A DNA stretch of 64,000 bases from Bradyrhizobium sp. CB1650. GTDB lineage: Bacteria; Pseudomonadota; Alphaproteobacteria; Rhizobiales; Xanthobacteraceae. The notes beneath the pieces are model-generated. The model made no database searches. It saw only the letters and a program-made list of their open reading frames with translations, and was not told the origin of the DNA. A program made the position numbers and the translations under genes. The stretch covers positions 7,965,501-8,029,500 of the forward strand of contig NZ_CP121695.1 in the NCBI RefSeq assembly GCF_029761915.1, read 5' to 3'. Every line of letters starts with the position of its first letter. Within the stretch, counting starts at the first letter, position 1. Below, in pieces: positions 44,568-54,372 of the stretch.

Positions 44568-45824
44568 TCAGGACAGTCTGAAAAACTCCCTCGCGTTCTC
44601 GCCAAGGATTCTGACCGCCAAGCGCTCTGCGTCTCGAGACCGAAAGTAACCGCTCGCGACTTTTTCGTTCAGAACCTCGCCGATGAGCCGGCGTGCGCCC
44701 TGTATCGCGGCAAACGTCTCCTCGACGTGAAGACAATCTCCTCCGATCATCATTCGCGATTCATCGGGTAAGACTTCAATAGCCTCGTGCAGAGCGAGCT
44801 TGAAATGTGACGGGCTCAACAGAAAAGACCAGCACAAATCAAGCCAAACATTGCGGTACACAAAGGCCATTCCCAACAAGTCCCGGCTCCAGGGATAGGC
44901 CAAATGCATCAGCAGAAAGCGGGTCCGAGGATGACGCTCAATCAACCCGGTCATACGTAGCGGGTGGGAGCCGCTTATGATTGCCGTTCCAAGGTGCGTT
45001 TGGACTGGCAGGTCGGCCTCGCCTGCGAGCTGACAAAATAAGTCGACGACAAAGTCGCAGAACGCCTTGCGCGCCGCAGGGGATGGAGACCTTTGTCCCC
45101 AGGCCTGCCGAGCCAGCTCCTCGTTCGGTTCGTCAAAGCTTAGATCCCGGTCATAGGCGAGCGCGTTTTTGAGCGCAACGTGATTGCGCCGGGCGCAGCC
45201 GGCTACGAGCTCGCGGATTGCGGCGCAATAATCGTCGAAGGTTTTCACTTCCATGCCGAGGCGTCGCAATAGCGCATGGCCGCAATTTCCATTATGGTCG
45301 CGGGATTCCGGGTGCCAGCCGAGCGCGAATGCGTTGATCCGCAGGACCGCATCGTAACTTTGCCCAAGGACCGGGCGCGGATCCATTAACGGATCGAGAA
45401 AAGGGTCCGTTACGATCCTCCCGATGGCGGCGCGCCCAATCACTTCACTTGGCCATGTCGCCTCCTTGTGGCGCAAGCGCACTGAGGCGTCTACCGCCTC
45501 CCAGTTGTCGCGCGTGATTCCGGTCTCGGCGACGCCGTAAAGCTCGGCGACACCGCCGGTGAGGTTACGAACGAATGCATTTGAGCCGCTGCTCTCCAGG
45601 AACGGAGCAAGAGCCTCCCAGGTGGTTGGCTCGGTAGCGGTAGATAACATATCGCCCGTCGCGTTGGGCTCGGATGGCAGCACGTGGCTCGTCCAAGCTG
45701 CATAGCTCTGCTGGAACAGTTTCAACAGATTGACGTCCCTGCTATGTGCGACCTCGGGCATGTGATGTTCATGGACATCGATGACTTGGCACGCATTCAC
45801 AAAATCGCTCATGGTTTTGGACAT
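44568..45824 (-). CDS. Amidohydrolase-family protein
   Basis: 418 residues of the metal-dependent amidohydrolase_2 type TIM barrel. Motifs: VIDVHEHHMPE (first metal HxH), PVQTHLGT, LLMHLAYPW and IGGDCLHVEE near the C-terminus. The family includes decarboxylases and lactone/amide hydrolases and is related to uronate isomerase; the substrate is not readable. The start at MSKTMSDFV is preferred to the in-frame ATG 12 codons earlier. It lies directly downstream of the ABC transporter genes, suggesting it acts on the imported compound. Confidence 0.8.
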   Translation of the reverse strand: MSKTMSDFVNACQVIDVHEHHMPEVAHSRDVNLLKLFQQSYAAWTSHVLPSEPNATGDMLSTATEPTTWEALAPFLESSGSNAFVRNLTGGVAELYGVAETGITRDNWEAVDASVRLRHKEATWPSEVIGRAAIGRIVTDPFLDPLMDPRPVLGQSYDAVLRINAFALGWHPESRDHNGNCGHALLRRLGMEVKTFDDYCAAIRELVAGCARRNHVALKNALAYDRDLSFDEPNEELARQAWGQRSPSPAARKAFCDFVVDLFCQLAGEADLPVQTHLGTAIISGSHPLRMTGLIERHPRTRFLLMHLAYPWSRDLLGMAFVYRNVWLDLCWSFLLSPSHFKLALHEAIEVLPDESRMMIGGDCLHVEETFAAIQGARRLIGEVLNEKVASGYFRSRDAERLAVRILGENAREFFRLS

Positions 45825-45900
45825 CGTCCCTCTCTGTTCAGTCATCGCAAGGAACTTCAACGCGCTATCTTTCGAGCATGAGATGGCAGCCGGGACGCCT

Positions 45901-46596
45901 CTAGGGCGCCAGATACGTCAACAGCCGCGGGTCGTCGCGCAGCTGTTGCGACGGGCCCGACAGCGCAACACGGCCGCGATCGAGCACATAGGCGTGCTCC
46001 GCGACACGCATTGCGAGATCGAGATGTTGCTCGACGATGATGATGGCGATCTCTCTGGCTAGTTCGATCAAGCGCTCGGAGATCTCCTCGATGACGCCGA
46101 TCCAGACACCCTCGGTCGGCTCATCCAGCAGGAGGAGTTTAGGGTTTCCGAGCATCGCGCGGGCGATTGCGAGCATCTTGCGCTCGCCACCGGACAGCGT
46201 TCCGGCCGGCTGATCCAGGCGCTGGCCGAGTTTTGGAAACATCCTCATGACCCGATCCACTGCCGATCCATCGCGGTGCAAAAGCGATCCGACGGCGAGA
46301 TTGTCGCGCACGGACAGGCGCGCGAACACTGAATGCTCTTGCGGCACGTATCCAATGCCGGCCCGCACCCGCTCTTCGGTGCGGCGGCGATCGATGTCCT
46401 GGCCGTTGAACTGCACGCCGCCCTTCCATGCCGGCAGTTCGCCCACGATCGCCTTCATGAGCGTGCTCTTTCCGGCTCCGTTGCGGCCGAGGACGGCCAC
46501 ACCGCCGCGCGGCGGGACGGCCATATTGACGCCGAACAGGACCTGGCTGCGTCCATAGCCGGTGTCGAGATGCTTGATATTGAGGAATTCAGGCAC
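45901..46596 (-). CDS. Branched-chain-type ABC transporter ATPase (LivF-like)
   Basis: 231 residues from a GTG that overlaps the end of the preceding ATPase gene. Walker A is GRNGAGKST, the Q-loop PQEHSVFARLSV, the signature LSGGERKML, Walker B LLLDEPTEGV and the switch histidine VEQH. One of two ATPases powering the importer encoded just upstream. Confidence 0.92.
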   Translation of the reverse strand: MPEFLNIKHLDTGYGRSQVLFGVNMAVPPRGGVAVLGRNGAGKSTLMKAIVGELPAWKGGVQFNGQDIDRRRTEERVRAGIGYVPQEHSVFARLSVRDNLAVGSLLHRDGSAVDRVMRMFPKLGQRLDQPAGTLSGGERKMLAIARAMLGNPKLLLLDEPTEGVWIGVIEEISERLIELAREIAIIIVEQHLDLAMRVAEHAYVLDRGRVALSGPSQQLRDDPRLLTYLAP

Positions 46597-47323
46597 GGCG
46601 CAAATAGATCTCCTGGACGCTTCTGTTGGCCTGGATCTCGGCAACCGTCCCCGACGCCAGAACCTTGCCCTGATCGAGCACGGTTAGCCGGTCGCAGATG
46701 TCGCGGATGAAATCCAGGTCATGCTCCACGATGACAAGCGAGCAATGCTGCTTGATGGGCTGCAGCAACTCGCCCGTGACGCGGCGCTCCTCCAGGCTCA
46801 TGCCACCGGTCGGCTCGTCCAAGAGCAGAAGGCGCGGCCGGCATGCGAGCGCCATTGCGATCTCCAGCCATTGCTGCTGCCCGTGAGACAGGGTCGCCGC
46901 AGCATCAAACGCGCGATCGGCGAGCCGGAACTGGAGGAGCAGCGTCATGACCTCCTCGTGCAGTCGTCCCCGACTGCGCGAGAATGCCAGATCCAGCAGT
47001 GAGGACCGGGCCTGCAGCGCGAGCAGGATGTTGTCGTAAAGCGTGAGGGTCGGTAGCACGGCGGTGATCTGGAATTTCAGGCTCATGCCCGCTCGCGCAC
47101 GCTCTGGCGGCGTCAACGAGGTGACGTCAGTATTGATGAAGGTCACCTTGCCTCGGGTCGGCACGAGCGCACCTGCAAGACACTTCATCAGCGTGCTCTT
47201 GCCCGAGCCGTTCGGCCCGATCAGGCCATGAAACTCTCTCTCGCCGACGGTGAGCGCTGCTCCGTCCAGCGCGGTGAGCTTGCCAAAGACCTTGGAGATG
47301 CCCACGGCTTCAAGGAGCGGCAT
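46589..47323 (-). CDS. Branched-chain-type ABC transporter ATPase (LivG-like)
   Basis: 244 residues: Walker A GPNGSGKST, signature LSHGQQQWLEI, Walker B LLLDEPTGGM, switch VEHDLDFI. 'GMSLKFQITAVLPTLTLYDN' places it with the urea/amide-type (UrtD-like) LivG proteins. Overlaps LivM at its start and LivF at its end, so translation is coupled. Confidence 0.92.
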   Translation of the reverse strand: MPLLEAVGISKVFGKLTALDGAALTVGEREFHGLIGPNGSGKSTLMKCLAGALVPTRGKVTFINTDVTSLTPPERARAGMSLKFQITAVLPTLTLYDNILLALQARSSLLDLAFSRSRGRLHEEVMTLLLQFRLADRAFDAAATLSHGQQQWLEIAMALACRPRLLLLDEPTGGMSLEERRVTGELLQPIKQHCSLVIVEHDLDFIRDICDRLTVLDQGKVLASGTVAEIQANRSVQEIYLRRA

Positions 47324-48386
47324 TGCGCTTCTCCTTCACGCCCGGGCCGAAATGACCTACACGTTCCCGCTCGCCCAGCACGAGGCTGATCAAGCCGAGA
47401 GGCCGGAACAGAATGACAAGCAATAGCAGAACGCCGAGAATGATCGGCCAGATATCGCGATAATTGTCGGAGAGCCAGAAGCTGAGGCCCTCGATGATCG
47501 CTGTGCCGATGACCGCGCCGATCAATGTCCCGGAGCCGCCGAACAAGACGTAGAGCACGACCTGGGTCGACATGACCACGCCCAGCATATTCGTCCAGAC
47601 GAAGCCCTCGTGAAATGCATAGAGGCTACCGGCAGTCCCTGCGATGGCGCCGCTGATCGCGAATATGATCGCCTTCAGATGTTGCACTTTGTACCCGAAG
47701 AAGGCGATGCGCTGTTCGTTCTCTCGCAATCCCGCCAGTGCCAGACCGAACTGCGACCGTAGCAAAAAGCGCGACAGGAGGTAGATCAGAACCAAAATGG
47801 CGAGCACCAGGTAGTAAAAACCCGGCCCCTCGCTCAATTCGTGCGAGCCGATTGTCATCGGTTGGATGGAAGGGATACCGTTCTGGCCGCCAAGATAATG
47901 AGAACCCCGCGCCAGCCGATCGGCTGCGTAAGCTCCAGTCATAGTACCAAGCGAAACGAAGACCACACTGGAGGGGTGACGGCCGAGCAGCAGGAAGCCT
48001 GCCAGCAGCAATGCCGCCACAAACCCTATCAGGGTTCCAGCCGGAAGAACGACAAAAATCGATCCAATCCCGAAATCGCGTGAAAGCAGCGCTACAGCGT
48101 AGCCGGCCATGCCGAAGAACAACGACTGGCCCAAGCTCAATATCCCGGCATAGCCCCACACCAGGTCGAACGACAACGCGAAGAGGCACAGGATGAGCAC
48201 TCGCGTCGCATAGACAGTGATGTAATCCCGCAGGACGAGCGGTGCGATCGAAGCGGCAATCAGCAATGCCAGTTCGAGAATTGGAAGCACCTTCGTTCGC
48301 GCTGCGAAGGCAGACGCCATGACGGGCGAACGAGCAGCTTCAATCACGTGTGGCGGGGGCTGTATGCCAGTGCCGGTCGATGACAT
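47310..48386 (-). CDS. Branched-chain-type ABC permease (LivM-like)
   Basis: 358 residues, about ten hydrophobic helices, with LSFDLVWGYAGILSLGQSLFFGMAGY and the EAA-type loop GLRENEQRIAFFGY near 225-240, both diagnostic for LivM permeases. The ATG at 48386 shares its A with the stop of the binding-protein gene (TGATG), with GAAGGAG in front; the GTG two codons earlier was rejected. Confidence 0.92.
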   Translation of the reverse strand: MSSTGTGIQPPPHVIEAARSPVMASAFAARTKVLPILELALLIAASIAPLVLRDYITVYATRVLILCLFALSFDLVWGYAGILSLGQSLFFGMAGYAVALLSRDFGIGSIFVVLPAGTLIGFVAALLLAGFLLLGRHPSSVVFVSLGTMTGAYAADRLARGSHYLGGQNGIPSIQPMTIGSHELSEGPGFYYLVLAILVLIYLLSRFLLRSQFGLALAGLRENEQRIAFFGYKVQHLKAIIFAISGAIAGTAGSLYAFHEGFVWTNMLGVVMSTQVVLYVLFGGSGTLIGAVIGTAIIEGLSFWLSDNYRDIWPIILGVLLLLVILFRPLGLISLVLGERERVGHFGPGVKEKRNAAP

Positions 48387-49606
48387 CAGCACTCCTTCGG
48401 ATCGACCAGGCCGGCGCTACGCGCGACAATCTCGTACTGGCCGCCCCTCGCCACTCCAATGTACATGTTCATCTTGCAGTGGCGCTTGCCGGCCGCCATT
48501 TCAGCGGGCCCGCCCGGCCCTTCCGCAATCTTTGCGTGGTCGAGGGCGGCGGCTACCGCGTCGCGGTCAATTGTACCGGCCTCCTTCACCGCAGCTTCCC
48601 ACAGCTTCAATCCTCGATAGGTGCCGGTCGCGGCGCTGCCTGCCGAGAACCGGAATTTGGCAGGGAACTGCTTGTCGTAAGCCGACTGAATCCTGGCGCT
48701 CACCGGATCCTCCGCCGCGAGCACCTTGTAGTAGTCGAGGCTGCTCGCGAGCCCTTCAATCTCCTGGGCCTGGTTCATTTCCAGGAAATTTTCGTCGTAA
48801 TAGACGCACCCGAGCCGCCCGCCGTTTTTGGAGAAGCCGGCTTGATAGAGCTGTTTGAAGAACGGGCTAACGCCGGGGGGGACAATGGCGTTGAACACCA
48901 CGTCGACTTTGTTGGATATGATGCGGCTAACTGTAGAGGAAAAGTCGATCTGGTCGAGCGGATAGTATTCTTCAAAGACGACTTCGCCACCGCTGCTCTC
49001 GATTACCTTGCGTGCGTAGGCATTGATTGTTTGCGGCCAAACATAGTTGGAGCCAGGCAGCGCGAAGCGTTTGCCACCGTTTTTGATCAACCAGGGAATG
49101 AACTGATCACAATTCTGTGCCGGTACCGGCCCGGTGCAGAACAGATAGGGCGTGCACTCTTTACCTTCGTAACCTTCCGGATAGATATAGAGCGTCTTGC
49201 CGCGAGAGATAATGATGTCCTTAATCGCATTGCGCATCGAGCTTGAGATACCGCCGATCACCAAGTCGACCTTGTCTCGCTGGATCAGCTTGCGCACATT
49301 TCCCATGGCGACGGATTCGTCGGAGGCAGTATCCTCAATTAGGAGTTCGATCGGGCGTCCCAACAGGCCGCCGGAGTCGTTGATCTCCTTGACCAGCATG
49401 CGAGCGACATTGGCGTCGGTGTTGCCGGCAAAGCCGAGTGACCCGGTAAGATCGGTCGCAATGCCAAGCCTGATCGGGCCTTCCCCGGCATTTGCCCAAT
49501 CCGGGCGAATTATCCAGCTGCCCGGACCCGCCGCGATGGCGGCGGAGGCGAAGGCGAAATTGCCGAGAAAGCGTCGGCGGCTCAGTTGACGGCTGGCGTT
49601 GATCAT
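48386..49606 (-). CDS. ABC transporter substrate-binding protein 2
   Basis: 406 residues, same length and close to the same sequence as the binding protein at 43.2-44.4 kb, from the twin-arginine signal (SRRRFLGNFAFASAAIAAG) to the ending VDPKEC. It starts inside the LivH stop (ATGA) and ends inside the LivM start (TGATG). Differences are scattered substitutions such as Q-to-E and R-to-K, so both copies are probably functional. The in-frame extension up to 50650 is translation of the permease gene in the wrong frame. Confidence 0.9.
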   Translation of the reverse strand: MINASRQLSRRRFLGNFAFASAAIAAGPGSWIIRPDWANAGEGPIRLGIATDLTGSLGFAGNTDANVARMLVKEINDSGGLLGRPIELLIEDTASDESVAMGNVRKLIQRDKVDLVIGGISSSMRNAIKDIIISRGKTLYIYPEGYEGKECTPYLFCTGPVPAQNCDQFIPWLIKNGGKRFALPGSNYVWPQTINAYARKVIESSGGEVVFEEYYPLDQIDFSSTVSRIISNKVDVVFNAIVPPGVSPFFKQLYQAGFSKNGGRLGCVYYDENFLEMNQAQEIEGLASSLDYYKVLAAEDPVSARIQSAYDKQFPAKFRFSAGSAATGTYRGLKLWEAAVKEAGTIDRDAVAAALDHAKIAEGPGGPAEMAAGKRHCKMNMYIGVARGGQYEIVARSAGLVDPKEC

Positions 49607-50466
49607 CGGTTGACCCCTCTTCCCGAAACAAGGCCTTGCGGCCGGAGCTTGATGAAAATGATGGCGAGCACGAACACCAGAACGTCGGCGATAACCGGTG
49701 ACATCAGCCAAGGCAGCCAGGCACTGAACGTGCCGATGACGCTGGCGCCAGCGACTGGGCCGGCGAAGGACCCGACGCCACCGACCATCACGGCAACGAA
49801 ACCCTGGATAAGAAAGCGGATGCCGAGATCGGCAAATAGTGAAAAGACCGGCACGATCAGCGCGCCGGCGAGACCCGCGAGTGCCGCACCAAATGCAAAG
49901 GTGATGCTGTAGATCATGCCCGTGGAGATGCCCGAGGCACGCGCCAGCTGTGGGTTCTCCAGCGAGGCGCGGACTCGCAGGCCGAACGAGGTGTAGGCGA
50001 GCAGTGCATGGCTCGCGGCCATGACCAGCAAAGTGATGATGACGATGACGCCGCGCCAGGTGGCGAAATGCAGACTTCCGATCGTGATAGAGCCACTGAT
50101 TGGCTCCGGCACCGAGAGATACAGTCCCCCGGTCAGGCCGCGTACGGCTTCGCGAATGATCAGCCCCAGCGCATAGGTACCAAGCATGGCGACGATTGGA
50201 GCGGCATAGAATCGGCGCACCACGAGTTTTTCCAGGACGAAACCAAGCGTGCCGACCGCGACGGGCGCGGCAAGCATGCCGAGCGGGACAGGCAAACCGA
50301 CGCTGTGCACGAGATAAGTGACGTAAGCGCCGAGCAGGACGAACTCGCCTTGGGCGAAGTTGAAGATGCCCATCATGCTGGCAATGATCCCGAGACCGAG
50401 CACGACCAGCACAACAATGGCACCAAAGCTCAAAATCTCGAAGGTCGCGATAAGTAGCGTATCCAT
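49603..50466 (-). CDS. Branched-chain-type ABC permease (LivH-like)
   Basis: 287 residues with about eight helices, LGLGIIASMMGIFNFAQGEFVLLGAY at the start and ENPQLARASGI in the EAA loop, as in LivH. It is the first gene of the minus-strand transporter operon (permease, binding protein, permease, two ATPases, then amidohydrolase and second binding protein). Confidence 0.92.
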   Translation of the reverse strand: MDTLLIATFEILSFGAIVVLVVLGLGIIASMMGIFNFAQGEFVLLGAYVTYLVHSVGLPVPLGMLAAPVAVGTLGFVLEKLVVRRFYAAPIVAMLGTYALGLIIREAVRGLTGGLYLSVPEPISGSITIGSLHFATWRGVIVIITLLVMAASHALLAYTSFGLRVRASLENPQLARASGISTGMIYSITFAFGAALAGLAGALIVPVFSLFADLGIRFLIQGFVAVMVGGVGSFAGPVAGASVIGTFSAWLPWLMSPVIADVLVFVLAIIFIKLRPQGLVSGRGVNR

Positions 50467-50828
50467 GCTGCTGCGTCACATTCCTTGGGCTTGCGAGCAA
50501 ATCATCTTCACGCCGAGCGCTCGAAGGCGTGAGCTGCACGTTGGAATGCGAAGGGCTGCTGGCACGAGAGCGCTCCTGGAAGGTCATCCCGGCAATGGGA
50601 GTTGCAGGCGATGGTGGGCTTCTTGGGCGGCCCGCCTCTCGGCGCTTCATTCACGACATGCGGCGCGAGATTGCCTAGAAAAACGTAGGGATATCTGAGT
50701 AATCTTGGGTAATGTTCGCCGGACAAGCGACATTGCGCCCGCGTCAAAGGGAGCCCTCCGGCGGGTGCCTAACGTTCTCGCCAGTCCAATTACGCGGCCA
50801 AAAGCGATAGGAGAGCTATCCGCATGCC
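50467..50828. other. Intergenic upstream of transporter operon
   Basis: About 360 nt, presumed promoter region of the transporter operon. No operator copy of the GAAATCGATTTC type was seen, so this operon may not belong to the LacI regulon. Confidence 0.5.
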
Positions 50829-51190
50829 CTAGCCGGGTCGCAGGCGGGGACACGCGTTCCGCGGCGAACGATGCCGAACCATGGGAGGAAACCAGACGAG
50901 AGGACGCACCACTTCACAATGGCCGCCGGCGGTTAGTTCAGCGCCAAAAAGGATGAAGTTATTTGGGCCGAATACCTGGCTTGCCAACGAGCGGAAATGT
51001 AAATTCAATTCCGGCACCGGCAAACGTGTCCAGAGGGTTTGAAGCAACTCGTCGGACGCGGGAGGCGTGTCGCTATACTCTTCCAGTCGCCGGATGACGG
51101 CGCATGATGAGCCGCTTCGCTCGGCCAACTGCTTCACCGACCAGTGAAGCATCGCCCGGACGGCTCGCAACTGTCTCCCCAGTAAGCTTT
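50829..51190 (-). pseudogene. XRE-type regulator, probably decayed
   Basis: LLGRQLRAVRAMLHWSVKQL, then AERSGSSCAVIRRLEE, resembles the XRE helix-turn-helix of short rhizobial regulators ('RAARALLGWSQ.eLA..agvs..Ti.rlE'). The best ATG (51170) would cut off the first helix, and the usual short C-terminal cap is replaced by unrelated sequence. I therefore regard it as a relic, although a functional short regulator cannot be excluded. Confidence 0.5.
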
Positions 51191-51297
51191 GATATACCCT
51201 TCCGCTCCCTCGCGAGTCTCATGCGCGTCGGGATAAGCGGCTGCGAATATTTCCGGATGAGGCAGCGGCATGGACTGCTTCCCGCCCGTCCTTTCGC

Positions 51298-51589
51298 CTA
51301 GTGTGAAGCAACGGTCTCCCCGGCATCCAGCGCGAGCTTGCCTTCATCGAGCCGGCCAATGCGGATCTTCGGCCCTTGCAGATCCTGCAGCACGCCGATC
51401 GGCCGATCGAATTCCAGCTCCAGCGCACGGATCCGAGGCGGGCACACGTGCGTGATCGTCATGGGTCCCGTGGCTGAAGTTCAGCCTGAAAGTATTAGCC
51501 CCCGAAAGATAGAGCGCACAAAGCTTTTCAGGTGATGCGGTTGCCGGTCCAACGGTTGCGACGATCCTGGCGTGGCGTGAGCGGCGCAT
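51298..51589 (-). pseudogene. Pyruvate kinase N-terminal fragment
   Basis: MRRSRHARIVATVGPATASP, then GANTFRLNFSHG, are the canonical start of pyruvate kinase. After a frameshift the sequence continues ELEFDRPIGVLQDLQGPKIRIG-like (read here in another frame) with LALDAGETVASH before the similarity stops. Only about the first 100 of ~480 residues are left. Confidence 0.8.
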
Positions 51590-51734
51590 CGTGGCCGTCC
51601 AGGTCAGAAGATAAGCCCGGTATCAGACGGGATAGGGCCGCTCATAAGGTATTCAAAGCGAGCTGGCCGACGTTGCGTACTTCTGCTCTCGCCTTTGTCC
51701 GTCGTTGCTGGGCAACCAGGTGAGAACACTTCGC

Positions 51735-53510
51735 TTACGCTCTGGATGCTGCCGCCGTTTGTCCCTGATGGGTGGATTGTACGATGCTGTTCACCGCGCG
51801 GTAGGCGAACACGATGGCTGGTCCGATCGTAATGCCTGCCCCAGGGTAGATCCCACGCATCGGTGAGGTCATGTCGTTGCCGCAGGCATAAAGACCTGCG
51901 ATCGGCACGCCATTTCCATTTAGGACCCTACCGCCAGGATCCGTTGACAGGCCGGTCGCAGTTCCAAGGGTCGCCGGGACAATCGGAAGCGCAATGAATG
52001 GCCCGTTTTTGATAGCTCCAAGGTTCGGGTTTTTCTTTCCGACCGCGGGATCTCCCAGGGTTCGGTTGAAAGCCGATTCACCGCGTTTGAAAAGCGGATC
52101 GCGTCCTTCAGCTGCGTGGGCGTTATGTTCTTCAACGGTCTTTTGGAGCTCTTGCGGGTCAAGGTCCAATTCCGCCGCAAGCTCCGCAATCGTCCGGCCA
52201 ATTTCGATGTAGCCCAACCGAGCATACTTCTTGATACTCAATGTCCATGGCCAGGGGAGCAAGTGTCCCATCCCCCTGAGGCGGACGAATTCCTTGTCGC
52301 AGATGAAATAAAACCGCTTGTCCGCCGGATAACCGTTGTTGAACATGGCAAGGCAGATATCATGATACGAATTGGATTCATTGACGAAGCGCTTGGCATT
52401 TGGCCCTACGGCGATGACACCTGGACGGCCACGATCGAGCCAGCCGTACGGGACCAGTTGCGAGGAGCGGCCGTTCCTGAGGATCGACACGGGCGTCCAG
52501 AATCCACTCGATGCAACGTCATTGTCGATCGCAGCCCCGAGCTTGCCTGCGAGCGCAATGCCGTCTCCAGTGACATCGCTGTGGGCCAGCGTATCATTGT
52601 GCTGGTGGGCTCGGCTGAGCTGGGCTCGCAATTGAGCGTTCCGCGCAAAGCCACCAGTTGCCAGGATCACCCCGTGAGAGGCGCGGATGCGGAGATCGGC
52701 GCCATCACGCTTGACGATTGCGCCAGTGACTCTCCCGCCCTCGCTCGTCAGATCAACCGCTGGGCAGCTTGGCCAGATTTCAATGCTATACCTGCGAAGG
52801 CTTACCAATAACCGCGCGATCAGAGCATTGCCGCCACTGAGTTCAGTGCCCCGCCTGTAGCGCAGCCGGTCGCGTGCGTAGCGGCTGACCCGGCGCAGGA
52901 CGTGCTTGAGCGAGGCAGCCGACTGGAATGGATTGAGGAAGCTTCTGACCTCGCCGGACGAAATCATCATGCCGCCGAGCACGACGCGAATCGGATCACC
53001 TATCAGGTCGAAATCCTTGTCTAGAAGCCGTCCGTCATAAGGTGCGGGGCTCAGCGCCCGGCCCTTGTCGATCCCGCCGATCTGGCTGGAATGATAATCC
53101 GGAGCGGAGGCCAGTGTGAACTTGACTTCACTCCCATTCTCCAAGCTGGCGAGCGCCGTTGGGCCGTCTTCAAGATAGGCGTCCACGAACTCGGGCCGAT
53201 AGTAGTTGCCAAGTTCGTGTTGCAGATAGATCTTCGCATTCACAATCGAATCATCGATTTTCGCCGCTCGGGCCTGCATGGAGCATGGAACCCAGATCAT
53301 GCCGTTCGACAGGGCAGTCGTGCCACCGAGCCGACCAGATTTCTCGCACACCGTCACGCGAAGTCCGGCCTTTGCCGCATAGAGCGCTGCGGACAGTCCA
53401 GCCGCGCCGCTGCCGATCACGAGCACGTCCGTCTCGCAATCGTGCGTTGGCTTGCTCGCTTTGGAGAAGGAAGCGGAATTGGGTTTCAATTTGGTGATTG
53501 GGCTATTCAT
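51735..53510 (-). CDS. FAD-dependent oxidoreductase (ketosteroid dehydrogenase/fumarate reductase-like)
   Basis: 591 residues. The FAD-binding VIGSGAAGLSAALYAAKAG follows a ~28-residue basic leader, then SGRLGGTTALSNGMIWVP, HGVILATGGFARN, and near the end YACGNDMTSPMRGIYPGAG. These are the blocks of the flavoprotein family that includes 3-ketosteroid delta-1-dehydrogenase and fumarate reductase flavoproteins; the substrate is not readable. It is the third gene of a run with the PEP-hydrolase-family gene, which it overlaps by 8 nt. Confidence 0.85.
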   Translation of the reverse strand: MNSPITKLKPNSASFSKASKPTHDCETDVLVIGSGAAGLSAALYAAKAGLRVTVCEKSGRLGGTTALSNGMIWVPCSMQARAAKIDDSIVNAKIYLQHELGNYYRPEFVDAYLEDGPTALASLENGSEVKFTLASAPDYHSSQIGGIDKGRALSPAPYDGRLLDKDFDLIGDPIRVVLGGMMISSGEVRSFLNPFQSAASLKHVLRRVSRYARDRLRYRRGTELSGGNALIARLLVSLRRYSIEIWPSCPAVDLTSEGGRVTGAIVKRDGADLRIRASHGVILATGGFARNAQLRAQLSRAHQHNDTLAHSDVTGDGIALAGKLGAAIDNDVASSGFWTPVSILRNGRSSQLVPYGWLDRGRPGVIAVGPNAKRFVNESNSYHDICLAMFNNGYPADKRFYFICDKEFVRLRGMGHLLPWPWTLSIKKYARLGYIEIGRTIAELAAELDLDPQELQKTVEEHNAHAAEGRDPLFKRGESAFNRTLGDPAVGKKNPNLGAIKNGPFIALPIVPATLGTATGLSTDPGGRVLNGNGVPIAGLYACGNDMTSPMRGIYPGAGITIGPAIVFAYRAVNSIVQSTHQGQTAAASRA

Positions 53511-54372
53511 TCGTGCCTCGGTGCAGATTCTGCAGTAAATGCTGACGCTTTCGCGGGAGCGGAACGGCTTTGAATTCTTCGGCTGCAGCCTTCACCGCCC
53601 GCTCGATCGGAATCCGTTCGATGGAGGAGGCGCCAACGAAACCGACACATCCGGTCGATCGGTAGACTTCCGAGGTATCCTGAGGCTCAGCGATTGCCCC
53701 GCCATGGCATAGAAGGATCACATCCGGACGGACGGCCTGAACCGCAGCATTGATCTCGTCGATGCGCCTGATGACCTCTTCGATCGACTGTCCCTCCTCA
53801 TGACCAACAAGTCCGCCGCGCGTTGCGCCGACATGTGGGACGATGCAGTCGGCTCCCGCGGTTGCCATCGCTTTGGCATCCTGCGGGCTTGCGACATAGG
53901 CGAGCGAGAAGATGTTCTTCTTGCGGGCCGCCGCGACCATCTCGACCTCACGCTCAAAGCCGAGCCCGACGCGGCCTCGACGATCGCGCCATTTCTCACC
54001 CATCGTTGAAATGGTCGGGTAATTGATCACGCCGGAGAATCCGGCAGCCCAGAACTTGTCCAAGAGATCATCGAGGTCGAGCCGGACGGGATCCCAGGCC
54101 TCAACACCGCCTATAACAGGAACGGAGGAGACGACGTTGCGGATCTCCGCCGCGAGTTCGAGCGTGCGCGCATTGGAATCGCCGATCCGGCTCGTCGGCA
54201 GCCCCATCAACCGCGATAGCCCGGTGCTGTAGACCACAAGCATGTCGGCGCCGCCGAGAGCTGCGCATTTTGCGACGAGGCCGCAACTGCTCGCCGCGGC
54301 AAGCACCGCCCTTCCAGCCGCAACTTGAGCTGTGATCTTTGCGAGTATTTCGGCCCGATCAAACATCCGCAC
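53503..54372 (-). CDS. Phosphoenolpyruvate hydrolase-family TIM-barrel protein
   Basis: 289 residues: ILAKITAQVAAGRAVLAAASSCGLVAKCAALGGADMLVVYSTG at the start (read in pieces), VINYPTISTMGEKWR, and GFVGASSIERIPIERAV at the end match the PEP hydrolase/'TIM-barrel signal transduction' family (PF09370). It often occurs next to, or fused with, Tm-1-like ATP-binding proteins, exactly as here; the pathway is unknown. Overlaps both neighbours. Confidence 0.85.
   Translation of the reverse strand: MRMFDRAEILAKITAQVAAGRAVLAAASSCGLVAKCAALGGADMLVVYSTGLSRLMGLPTSRIGDSNARTLELAAEIRNVVSSVPVIGGVEAWDPVRLDLDDLLDKFWAAGFSGVINYPTISTMGEKWRDRRGRVGLGFEREVEMVAAARKKNIFSLAYVASPQDAKAMATAGADCIVPHVGATRGGLVGHEEGQSIEEVIRRIDEINAAVQAVRPDVILLCHGGAIAEPQDTSEVYRSTGCVGFVGASSIERIPIERAVKAAAEEFKAVPLPRKRQHLLQNLHRGTNE

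Noticed and set aside
48386..50650. A 754-residue frame containing the second binding protein
   Set aside because: Only the part from 49606 downwards is real; the N-terminal 348 residues are low-complexity Arg/Pro translation across the LivH permease gene in a wrong frame.
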